In this document: positions 1-8,923 of the stretch, piece after piece
Position numbering within the stretch: the stretch's first letter is position 1
How the letters are laid out: every line of letters starts with the position of its first letter
Assembly: GCA_007571115.1 (NCBI GenBank)
Contig: RKSA01000125.1
Span: 1 to 9,506 of the forward strand
DNA length: 9,506 nt
Source: Gammaproteobacteria bacterium
Lineage (GTDB): Bacteria > Pseudomonadota > Gammaproteobacteria > Pseudomonadales > Pseudohongiellaceae
Direction: 5' to 3'
The notes under the pieces: model-generated
What the model was told of the DNA's origin: nothing
Seen by the model: the letters and a program-made list of their open reading frames with translations, nothing else
Databases searched by the model: none
Program-made: the position numbers and the translations under genes

Positions 1-2
1 CC

Positions 3-30
3 TGCGGCTTTTCCGCAACCACCGGGTGGT
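3..30. repeat. Two adjacent short hairpins at the window edge
   Basis: TGCGG-CTTTT-CCGCA (3-17) is immediately followed by ACCAC-CGG-GTGGT (18-30). Both have perfect 5-bp stems. The stems are short and the left context is missing, so they could be the end of a larger element or chance. Confidence 0.35.
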
Positions 31-43
31 CGCGCATGCGAGA

Positions 44-59
44 CTTCATGTCCATGAAG
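44..59. repeat. 16-bp perfect dyad (CTTCATG-TC-CATGAAG)
   Basis: Two perfect 7-bp arms are separated by TC, giving an operator-like symmetric site. It lies about 117 bp upstream of the carA -35 hexamer. It does not match the E. coli ARG box (TGAAT/ATTCA half sites), so no regulator is assigned. Confidence 0.5.
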
Positions 60-82
60 CCTTTATCGCACATTCAGCACGG

Positions 83-99
83 GAAAGCCAGCGGCTTTC
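83..99. repeat. Perfect inverted repeat, 7-bp arms, 3-nt loop
   Basis: GAAAGCC and GGCTTTC flank AGC, a compact hairpin on either strand. The sequence from 91 (GCGGCTTTCTGCAAC) closely repeats 4-19 (GCGGCTTTTCCGCAAC), so the two hairpin regions may be related copies. No T-run follows on the + strand, so it does not look like a terminator in that direction. Confidence 0.5.
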
Positions 100-175
100 T
101 GCAACAGGCGCCATCGCAGCAAAATCCGCCCGGCATGAGCACCATCGGCTGCTAGCGTGGGAAAACCCTGGTGGG

Positions 176-204
176 TAGACACGCCCGGTCGAGTTTCCTA
201 GAAT
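176..204 (+). promoter_or_regulatory. Sigma70-type promoter for carAB
   Basis: A -35 hexamer TAGACA (176-181) and a -10 hexamer TAGAAT (199-204) each match five of six consensus bases and are separated by exactly 17 bp. The expected transcription start is near 211, leaving a leader of about 160 nt before carA. It is the best promoter-like pair in the upstream region and is correctly placed and oriented for carA. No ArgR or other operator overlapping it could be recognised by eye. Confidence 0.65.
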
Positions 205-215
205 GCTCGCTCAGT

Positions 216-371
216 ATGTGCGACGCTGAAGCTTGTGCGGCTTGCCTCCCCGGGGGCGGCGCCGAAAACCGACAGGAGACGGACTGGACCGAGTTCCATT
301 CCGTTTTTTTGTGCCCGGGATTCGGCTCGTGCGTTCGCCAGCAGCCCTCATTGCAATGCGCGGGGGAGTGA
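216..371 (+). other. Possible 51-codon leader ORF ending 3 nt before carA
   Basis: An ATG at 216, just after the predicted transcription start, opens a 51-codon frame that reads through the terminator-like hairpin and its T-run. It ends at TGA 369-371, three bases before the carA TTG. The peptide (MCDAEACAACL..., ending LQCAGE) matches nothing I recognise. There is almost no room for a ribosome site if transcription begins near 211, so initiation would be leaderless or from another start such as the in-frame GTG at 171 on a longer transcript. The placement resembles the pyrBI leader peptide arrangement, but that it is translated is inference only. Confidence 0.25.
279..310 (+). terminator. 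Intrinsic-terminator-like hairpin in the carA leader (putative attenuator)
   Basis: ACGGA (279-283) pairs with TCCGT (300-304), and TGGA (285-288) pairs with TCCA (295-298). A single C/T mismatch interrupts the stem and the loop has 6 nt (CCGAGT). The stem runs directly into a T-run (304-310, seven T). This is the geometry of a rho-independent terminator, although the stem is only moderately GC-rich. It lies between the predicted promoter and carA, so it would act on the carA transcript and is a candidate attenuator. A GC-rich nested hairpin (238-264) precedes it and might serve as a pause or competing structure. Confidence 0.55.
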
Positions 372-374
372 ACG

Positions 375-1512
375 TTGCAGAAACTGGAAAAGCCCGCGAT
401 TCTGGCCCTCGAAGACGGCAAGCTGTTCGAGGGAGTCGCCATTGGCGCAGCAGGGTGCAGCGTTGGCGAAGTCGTCTTCAATACGGCGATGACGGGCTAC
501 CAGGAGATCTTGACCGACCCCTCCTATGCGCGCCAGATCGTCACCTTGACCTATCCGCACATCGGCAATGTCGGCGCCAATCCTGAAGACGACGAATCAT
601 CCCGGGCCTGGGCGGCTGGCCTGGTCATCCGCGACCTGCCGCTGCTCGCGAGCAATTACCGCTGCCGGGAAACCCTCGACGATTTCCTGCGTCGCCAGGG
701 AGTGGTCGCCATCGCCGAGGTCGATACGCGCCGACTGACGCGGGTGCTGCGCGAGCAGGGCTCGCTGAATGGCTGCCTGCTGTCGGGCGCCGAGCTTGCC
801 CAGGGAGGCGCCGAGCGCGCCTTGCGCGAAGCGCGGGCCTTTCCCGGCCTCAAGGGCATGGATCTGGCCCGGGAAGTCAGCGTCGCGAAGAGCTACGAGT
901 GGGAGCAGGGAAGCTGGTCCCCCGGTGCTGGTTTCAAGGCTGGGGGAGCGAGCCGTTTCCGTGTGGTGGCCTACGATTTCGGCGTCAAGCGGAATATCCT
1001 GCGGCTGCTGCGAACTCGCGGCTGCGCGGTGACCGTCGTGCCAGCCATGACACCGGCCGAGGAGGCGCTCGCCATGGCGCCCGACGGAATCTTTCTTTCC
1101 AACGGCCCCGGCGACCCGGCGCCTTGCGACTACGCGATCGGCGCCGCTCGGAAATTTGTCGATGCGGGAATTCCGCTGTTCGGCATCTGCCTCGGCCATC
1201 AGTTGCTCGGCCTCGCCTGCGGAGCGAGCACGGTCAAAATGTCCCATGGCCACCATGGCGCCAACCATCCCGTGCGCAATCTCGACGACGGGACAGTGCT
1301 GATCACCAGCCAGAATCACGGTTTCGCCGTTGACGAGAAGAGCCTTCCCGACAGCCTGCGCTGCACGCATCGCTCGCTTTTCGACGGTAGCCTGCAAGGC
1401 CTCGCGCACCGCGAGCGGCCCGCCTTCGGCTTCCAGGGCCACCCCGAAGCGAGCCCGGGCCCCCACGACGCCGCGCCGCTGTTCGATCACTTCATCGGCT
1501 TGATGGAAGCAC

Positions 1513-1529
<17 letters not shown>
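375..1529 (+). CDS. carA: Carbamoyl-phosphate synthase small (glutaminase) subunit
   Basis: CarA hydrolyses glutamine and passes ammonia through a tunnel to CarB, which makes carbamoyl phosphate for pyrimidine and arginine synthesis in the cytoplasm. The 384-residue product is close to E. coli CarA (382). The N-terminal CPSase small-chain domain contains NTAMTGYQEILTDPSY, and the C-terminal class I glutamine amidotransferase domain carries the triad: nucleophile Cys272 in GICLGHQ, then His356 and Glu358 in GHPEASPG. TTG 375 is taken as the start because an in-frame TGA lies at 369-371, GGGGGAG (362-368) sits 6 nt upstream, and the resulting N-terminus fits the family (LALEDGKLFEG). The 3' end overlaps carB by 17 nt, so the subunits are probably translationally coupled. 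A promoter and a putative attenuator precede it. Confidence 0.97.
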
Positions 1530-4731
<3,202 letters not shown>

Positions 4732-4848
4732 CCTGCGCCAGCCAGCCAAGGCGCGCAAGACCACGGCCCGACCATGACCGAGCCATGAGATGGCCAAGCC
4801 ATGAGATGACCGAACCGTGAGATGACCGAACCATGAGATGACCGAACC
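4732..4848 (+). promoter_or_regulatory. carB-greA spacer and greA translation leader
   Basis: This 117-nt gap has no recognisable terminator and no convincing -35/-10 pair, so greA is probably co-transcribed with carAB. The left part (4732-4772) shows nothing. The right part is the 16-bp tandem repeat annotated separately. No good Shine-Dalgarno sequence lies at the usual distance from the greA ATG; the nearest purine run (GAGATGA) is part of the repeat unit. Confidence 0.5.
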
Positions 4849-4863
4849 ATGAAAAGAGTCCCC
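4773..4863 (+). repeat. 16-bp tandem repeat array running into the greA start codon
   Basis: The unit is CATGAGATGACCGAAC. There is a partial copy at 4773-4783, full copies at 4784-4799 (variant CATGAGATGGCCAAGC), 4800-4815, 4816-4831 (CG for CA) and 4832-4847, then a diverged last copy at 4848-4863 whose ATG is the greA start. Each standard unit contains two ATGA or GTGA stop-start overlaps, framing mini-ORFs ATG-AGA-TGA and ATG-ACC-GAA-CCR-TGA. The greA codons from 4864 (ATGACCG) resemble the unit, suggesting the array expanded from the greA 5' end. Confidence 0.9.
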
Positions 4864-5325
4864 ATGACCGTTGCCGGCGAACGGAAGTTGCGCGAAGAGT
4901 TGCAACACCTCAAGACCGTCGCGCGCCCCTCCATTTCGGCCGCCATCGCCGAGGCCCGGGAGCACGGCGACCTGCGCGAGAATGCCGAATACCATGCCGC
5001 TCGCGAACAGCAAAGCTTTTGCGAAGGCCGCATCACCGAGATCGAGCGCAAGCTGGCCGATTCCGAAGTCATCGACGTCACCAGGATCGCGCATTCGGGA
5101 AAGGTCATCTTCGGCACCACCATCACCCTGTTCAACCTCGATACCGAGCAAAGCGTGACGTATCAGATCGTCGGCGAGGACGAAGCCGATGTCGCAGCCG
5201 GCAAGATCTCGGTGGGCTCGCCGATCGCCCGCGCACTGATGGGCAAGTGCGAAGGGGATGAAGTCGTCGTCAGTGCGCCTGCTGGCGAGATCAATTACGA
5301 GATCGAGTCGGTAAGCCACCGATGA
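4849..5325 (+). CDS. greA: Transcription elongation factor GreA
   Basis: GreA enters the secondary channel of backtracked RNA polymerase and stimulates cleavage of the RNA 3' end, rescuing stalled complexes. The 158-residue product has the same length as E. coli GreA. The N-terminal antiparallel coiled coil carries the catalytic tip acids Asp41 and Glu44 in REHGDLRENAEYHAAREQQ. The C-terminal FKBP-like domain includes DEADV and SPIARALMGK. ATG 4849 (MKRVPMT) is chosen because it aligns with E. coli MQAIPMT. The internal ATG at 4864 (Met6) also fits that alignment and is a possible secondary start. Unusually, the start codon lies inside the last copy of a 16-bp tandem repeat and lacks a clear Shine-Dalgarno site. 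It sits 117 nt after carB, a linkage seen in other gammaproteobacteria. Confidence 0.96.
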   Translation: MKRVPMTVAGERKLREELQHLKTVARPSISAAIAEAREHGDLRENAEYHAAREQQSFCEGRITEIERKLADSEVIDVTRIAHSGKVIFGTTITLFNLDTEQSVTYQIVGEDEADVAAGKISVGSPIARALMGKCEGDEVVVSAPAGEINYEIESVSHR

Positions 5326-5383
5326 GCCCGCTCGAGGCGAACGGCAAGGCGCTGCATTTCCGGAAGGCGTGACCGAAGCAGCC

Positions 5384-6010
5384 ATGGGCCGCTCGAAATC
5401 CAGCAAGCTGTGGTTGCAAGAGCATTTTTCCGATCCCTGGGTGAAACTTGGCAGGGAGCGCGGCTACCGTTCCCGGGCGAGCATGAAATTGCTGGAGATC
5501 CAGCAGCGCGACCGCTTGCTCGGCCCGGGCATGGTGGTGGTCGACCTCGGCGCCGCTCCGGGGGGCTGGTCCCAGGTCGCGGCCCAGGAAGTCGGCGCCG
5601 AAGGGCGGGTGATCGCCGTGGATCTGTTGCCGATGCAGCCGATTCCAGGGGTCGAGTTCGTGCAAGGGGATTTCGGAGATCGCCAAGTGCTCGGCAAGGT
5701 GCTCGGGCGGCTGCAAGGCCGGTCGGCCGATCTTGTAATCTCGGACATGGCCCCCAACATCAGTGGAATGAAGGATGTTGACCAGCCACGCGCCATGGAG
5801 CTGGCCGAACTTGCGCTCGATCTCGCAGCGCGTATACTCGCCCCGCGCGGCAGCTTGCTGGCCAAGGTCTTTCAGGGAGCCGGATGCGAGGAATACCGGG
5901 CGGCGCTCAAATCGGCGTTCGCAGCGGTAAAAACGAGAAAACCCGACTCTTCCCGGGCCCGTTCGAACGAATTGTACTTGCTCGCGAGTGGTTTTCGCAG
6001 GCAAAATTGA
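5384..6010 (+). CDS. rlmE: 23S rRNA (uridine-2'-O)-methyltransferase RlmE (FtsJ/RrmJ)
   Basis: RlmE uses S-adenosylmethionine to methylate the ribose of U2552 in the 23S rRNA A loop, a late step in 50S assembly. The 208-residue product matches the family length (E. coli 209). The SAM-binding motif is VVDLGAAPGGWSQ, and the catalytic set Lys35, Asp121, Lys161 and Glu196 corresponds to E. coli Lys38, Asp124, Lys164 and Glu199. ATG 5384 (MGRSKSSK) is preferred because it resembles the Pseudomonas start MARSK. GTG 5369 would add five residues (MTEAA), but the GGAAGG at 5362-5367 is only 1 nt before it and 16 nt before the ATG, so the start is uncertain. It precedes ftsH by 43 nt, the same pairing as in E. 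coli. Confidence 0.95.
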   Translation: MGRSKSSKLWLQEHFSDPWVKLGRERGYRSRASMKLLEIQQRDRLLGPGMVVVDLGAAPGGWSQVAAQEVGAEGRVIAVDLLPMQPIPGVEFVQGDFGDRQVLGKVLGRLQGRSADLVISDMAPNISGMKDVDQPRAMELAELALDLAARILAPRGSLLAKVFQGAGCEEYRAALKSAFAAVKTRKPDSSRARSNELYLLASGFRRQN

Positions 6011-6027
6011 ACTTTCGCTGCTATGAC

Positions 6028-6046
6028 GGGGTCAGCCCCCAGGAGG
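6028..6046 (+). promoter_or_regulatory. ftsH ribosome-binding site with a small upstream hairpin
   Basis: AGGAGG (6041-6046) lies 7 nt before the TTG at 6054 and decides that start. Just upstream, GGGG (6028-6031) and CCCC (6036-6039) can form a 4-bp hairpin with a TCAG loop ending one base short of the site. It could influence ribosome access, although the stem is too short to press the point. Confidence 0.6.
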
Positions 6047-6053
6047 CGCAGCC

Positions 6054-7988
6054 TTGAGCGACTTGCTGAAAAACCTGATTCTCTGGGTGATTATCGCCGG
6101 AGTGCTGCTTACGGTGTTCAACAACATCAACCGGGGAACGAGCGCCGAGACGATCAGCTATACCGACTTCAACAACGAAGTGATCTCGGGAAGCGTCCAA
6201 TCCGTGGAAATTTCCGGAGACGGGCGCAAGATCCTCGGCACGCGAACCAACAACTCGCGCTTCGAGACCATCGTGCCCGCCTTCGGTGACGATCGGCTCA
6301 TCGACTTCCTGTTGGAGCGCGGCGTCGAGATGAACTCCCGGGAGCAGGAGCGGCAAAGCATCTGGACGAGTCTCCTGATCTCCCTGCTTCCGGTATTGAT
6401 CATCGTCGGGCTGTTTTTCTTTTTCATGCGGCAGATGCAGGGAGGCGTCGGCGGCAAGGGCGGCCCGATGTCGTTCGGCAAGAGCAAGGCCAAGCTGCTT
6501 GGCGAGGACCAGATCAAGGTGACTTTCGCCGATGTCGCCGGAGTCGAGGAGGCCAAGGAGGACGTCAAGGAACTCGTCGAATTCCTGCGCGAGCCCGACA
6601 AGTTCCAGCGCCTCGGCGGGCGCATTCCCAGGGGCGTGCTCATGGTGGGCCAGCCGGGAACGGGCAAGACCCTGCTCGCCAAGGCCATCGCCGGCGAGGC
6701 CAAGGTGCCGTTCTTCTCGATTTCGGGTTCGGACTTCGTCGAGATGTTCGTCGGCGTTGGCGCTTCCCGGGTCCGCGACATGTTCGATCAGGCGAAAAAG
6801 CAATCGCCTTGCATCATCTTTATCGACGAGATCGACGCGGTCGGCCGCCATCGCGGCGCCGGCCTTGGCGGCGGCCACGACGAGCGCGAGCAGACCCTCA
6901 ATCAGTTGCTCGTGGAAATGGACGGATTCGAAGGCAATGACGGAGTCATCGTCATGGCCGCGACCAACCGCCCCGATGTTCTCGATCCTGCGCTGTTGCG
7001 CCCAGGCCGCTTTGACCGGCAGGTGGTCGTCGGCCTTCCCGACATTCGCGGCCGCGAGCAGATTCTCAAGGTACACATGCGCAAGGTTCCCATCTCCGAA
7101 CACGTCAGCTCTTCGGTGATCGCTCGCGGCACGCCGGGCTTTTCCGGCGCCGACCTCGCCAATCTGGTCAACGAGGCGGCGCTGTTCGCGGCCCGCGCCA
7201 ACCGGCGGCTCGTGACCATGGAGGAGTTCGAGAAGGCCAAGGACAAGATCATGATGGGCGCCGAGCGCAAGTCCATGGTCATGTCGGAAAAGGAACGCAT
7301 CAACACCGCCTACCACGAAAGCGGCCACGCCATCGTTGGCCGGCTCGCGCCCGAGCATGATCCGGTCTACAAGGTCAGCATCATTCCCCGCGGCCGGGCC
7401 CTCGGCGTGACCATGTTCCTTCCCGAGGAAGACCGTTACAGCATCAGCAGGCGAGCCATCCTCAGCCAGATCAGCAGCCTCTACGGTGGCCGCATCGCCG
7501 AGGAAATGACCCTGGGCAAGGAAGGCGTGACCACGGGCGCCTCCAACGACATTCAACGCGCTACCGAGATGGCGCGCAACATGGTGACCAAGTGGGGCCT
7601 GAGCGACGAACTCGGCCCGCTGCTGTATTCCGAGGACGAAGGCGAGGTTTTCCTCGGTCGCTCGGCGGCGCATCAGGCGAAAACGGTCTCGGGCGACACC
7701 GCCGTCGCGATCGATCGCGAAGTGCGCAAGATCATCGACGACTGCTACGCCAGCGCCAAGCAGACCCTGGAAGAGAATCGCGACATCCTCGAGTTGATGA
7801 AGGACGCCCTGATGGAGTACGAGACGATCGACACCGATCAGATCGACGACATCATGGCGCGGAAAAAGCCTCGCCCTCCGGTGGGCTGGTCCGACGACAA
7901 CGATGCCGACGCCAGGCAGTCGCCCGAACAAGCCGGAGACGAGCCCGGCCAGTCTGGCACGATCGGCGACCCGGCCGTGGAGCATTGA
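6054..7988 (+). CDS. ftsH: ATP-dependent zinc metalloprotease FtsH
   Basis: FtsH is the hexameric inner-membrane AAA+ protease that degrades misfolded membrane proteins and regulators such as LpxC and sigma32 in E. coli. The product has 644 residues, the same as E. coli. Order: TM1 (about 8-22), a periplasmic domain, TM2 (about 103-125), then the AAA module. Here Walker A is GQPGTGKT (199-206, Lys205), the pore motif FVG starts at Phe232, Walker B ends in Asp258-Glu259, and the arginine fingers are Arg316 and Arg319. The protease domain has zinc ligands His421 and His425 in HESGH, catalytic Glu422 and third ligand Asp499. The TTG start is supported by AGGAGG at 7-nt spacing and an N-terminus ending KNLILWVIIAGVLL, as in the family. 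Gln200 is notable, since this position is usually Pro (GPPGTGKT). folP follows after 16 nt. Confidence 0.97.
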   Translation: MSDLLKNLILWVIIAGVLLTVFNNINRGTSAETISYTDFNNEVISGSVQSVEISGDGRKILGTRTNNSRFETIVPAFGDDRLIDFLLERGVEMNSREQERQSIWTSLLISLLPVLIIVGLFFFFMRQMQGGVGGKGGPMSFGKSKAKLLGEDQIKVTFADVAGVEEAKEDVKELVEFLREPDKFQRLGGRIPRGVLMVGQPGTGKTLLAKAIAGEAKVPFFSISGSDFVEMFVGVGASRVRDMFDQAKKQSPCIIFIDEIDAVGRHRGAGLGGGHDEREQTLNQLLVEMDGFEGNDGVIVMAATNRPDVLDPALLRPGRFDRQVVVGLPDIRGREQILKVHMRKVPISEHVSSSVIARGTPGFSGADLANLVNEAALFAARANRRLVTMEEFEKAKDKIMMGAERKSMVMSEKERINTAYHESGHAIVGRLAPEHDPVYKVSIIPRGRALGVTMFLPEEDRYSISRRAILSQISSLYGGRIAEEMTLGKEGVTTGASNDIQRATEMARNMVTKWGLSDELGPLLYSEDEGEVFLGRSAAHQAKTVSGDTAVAIDREVRKIIDDCYASAKQTLEENRDILELMKDALMEYETIDTDQIDDIMARKKPRPPVGWSDDNDADARQSPEQAGDEPGQSGTIGDPAVEH

Positions 7989-8004
7989 TCGCTGCTTTCG
8001 GCTC

Positions 8005-8907
8005 ATGGGCACATCGCCTTCTTCCACTGCGCTCGTTGCCGCACCAGTTACTGCACTCGTTACTGCACGGGGCGAGCTCGATCTCGCTCGTCCGGCTTGC
8101 ATGGGAATCATCAATCTGACTCCCGATTCGTTCTACGATGGTGCGACCTTGGGCCTTGACACCTCTGCGGGGTTCAGGCCGAATCTCGACAAGGCCTTGC
8201 GCCAGGCGGAAAACATGCTCGCCGCAGGTGCCAGCCTGCTCGACGTCGGCGGCGAATCGACCCGCCCCGGTGCCGCACCGGTATCGGTTCAGGAAGAGCT
8301 TGATCGCGTATTGCCCATCGTCGAAGCCCTGCTCGAACGCCTGGACGTGATCGTTTCGGTCGACACGAGCACGCCCCAGGTCATGACCGCCGCCGCCGCC
8401 GCTGGCGCGGGAATGATTAACGACGTTCGCGCCCTGCGTCGCCCGGGAGCGCTCGAAGCTGCTGCGGCGACGGGGATGGCGGTCTGCCTCATGCACATGC
8501 CCGCCGAGCCCGCCGTCATGCAGGACCGGCCCGAATACGACGATGTGGTCGCCGCAGTCGCCGGCTTCCTGCGCGAACGCGCCAGCGCGGCCGTCGCGGC
8601 CGACATTGCTGCTGAGCGGATCGTGATCGACCCGGGCTTCGGTTTCGGCAAGACGGTGCAGCACAATTTCACCTTGCTGCGCGAATTGCCACGCCTTGCC
8701 GGGCTCGGCTATCCGCTGCTGGCGGGAATTTCGCGCAAGTCGATGATCGGCGCCGCCACCGGCCGAGCGCTGGAGGGGCGCCTTGCCGGCAGCGTCGCCG
8801 CTGCCACCCTGGCCCTGCAAGGCGGCGCGGCGATCATTCGCAGCCACGATGTCGCTGCCACGATGGATGCGATTGCAGTACACTCGCTCGTGCAGCAAGA
8901 TCCTTGA
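8005..8907 (+). CDS. folP: Dihydropteroate synthase
   Basis: FolP condenses 6-hydroxymethyl-dihydropterin pyrophosphate with p-aminobenzoate to give dihydropteroate in folate synthesis; it is the sulfonamide target. The TIM-barrel signatures are present: MGIINLTPDSF (Asn37), DVGGESTRPGA (Arg87), SVDTS (Asp120), IND (Asn139), DPGFGFGK (Asp209), SRKSMIG (Lys245) and RSHDV (Arg279). Several align with E. coli at a constant offset of 24. The 300-residue product is longer than E. coli (282). About 14 extra residues at the N-terminus include a small duplication (TALV), and about nine are inserted in loop 1 after TPDSFYDG. ATG 8005 is the first in-frame ATG after the ftsH stop (16-nt gap). It has no clear Shine-Dalgarno site, so coupling to ftsH is plausible. 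The frame stays open upstream into ftsH. Confidence 0.95.
   Translation: MGTSPSSTALVAAPVTALVTARGELDLARPACMGIINLTPDSFYDGATLGLDTSAGFRPNLDKALRQAENMLAAGASLLDVGGESTRPGAAPVSVQEELDRVLPIVEALLERLDVIVSVDTSTPQVMTAAAAAGAGMINDVRALRRPGALEAAAATGMAVCLMHMPAEPAVMQDRPEYDDVVAAVAGFLRERASAAVAADIAAERIVIDPGFGFGKTVQHNFTLLRELPRLAGLGYPLLAGISRKSMIGAATGRALEGRLAGSVAAATLALQGGAAIIRSHDVAATMDAIAVHSLVQQDP
8026..8068 (+). repeat. Imperfect 24-bp-period duplication in the folP 5' end
   Basis: ACTGCGCTCGTTGCCGCAC (8026-8044) and ACTGCACTCGTTACTGCAC (8050-8068) match at 16 of 19 positions with a 24-bp period, so the reading frame is kept. They encode TALVAA and TALVTA in the N-terminal extension, before the conserved barrel start. 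A small in-frame tandem duplication is the simplest explanation. Confidence 0.6.
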
Positions 8908-8923
8908 ACAGGCAGGTCACGCC

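Larger units (their letters stand above)
1..175. other. Non-coding upstream region, rich in dyads
   Basis: No open frame here resembles a known protein. The + frame from base 2 stays open to a TAG at 170-172, but its translation looks like a shadow. A short minus-strand frame (ATG at 73-71, running off the left edge, beginning MCDKGF) has no convincing ribosome site and is too short to judge. In many gammaproteobacteria dapB ends just before carA, but no DapB C-terminus is readable. What the stretch does hold is a set of close inverted repeats at 3-17, 18-30, 44-59 and 83-99. It could be a regulatory region or the end of a REP-like intergenic element. Confidence 0.55.

Noticed and set aside
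71..77. CATTCAG as part of an ARG box
   Set aside because: Only one half site is present; the paired TGAAT half at the right distance is missing.
5811..5838. TTGCGC-16-TATACT promoter-like pair inside rlmE
   Set aside because: The -10 is good but the -35 matches only three bases and the spacer is 16 bp, within coding sequence. I could not separate it from chance, and no clear sigma32 pair was seen before ftsH.
6023..6289. Small + frame starting at ATG 6023
   Set aside because: It runs out of frame over the start of ftsH and encodes an arginine-rich unrecognised product typical of a shifted frame.
7903..8004. Upstream ATG at 7903 as the folP start
   Set aside because: It would add 34 residues that overlap the ftsH 3' end and have no counterpart in the family; ATG 8005 just after the ftsH stop is the simpler start.
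6021..8114. Very long minus-strand open frame (697 codons) opposite ftsH
   Set aside because: High-GC coding sequence often leaves the antisense frame open. The ftsH frame has all the family motifs, while the antisense product is low-complexity and unrecognised.
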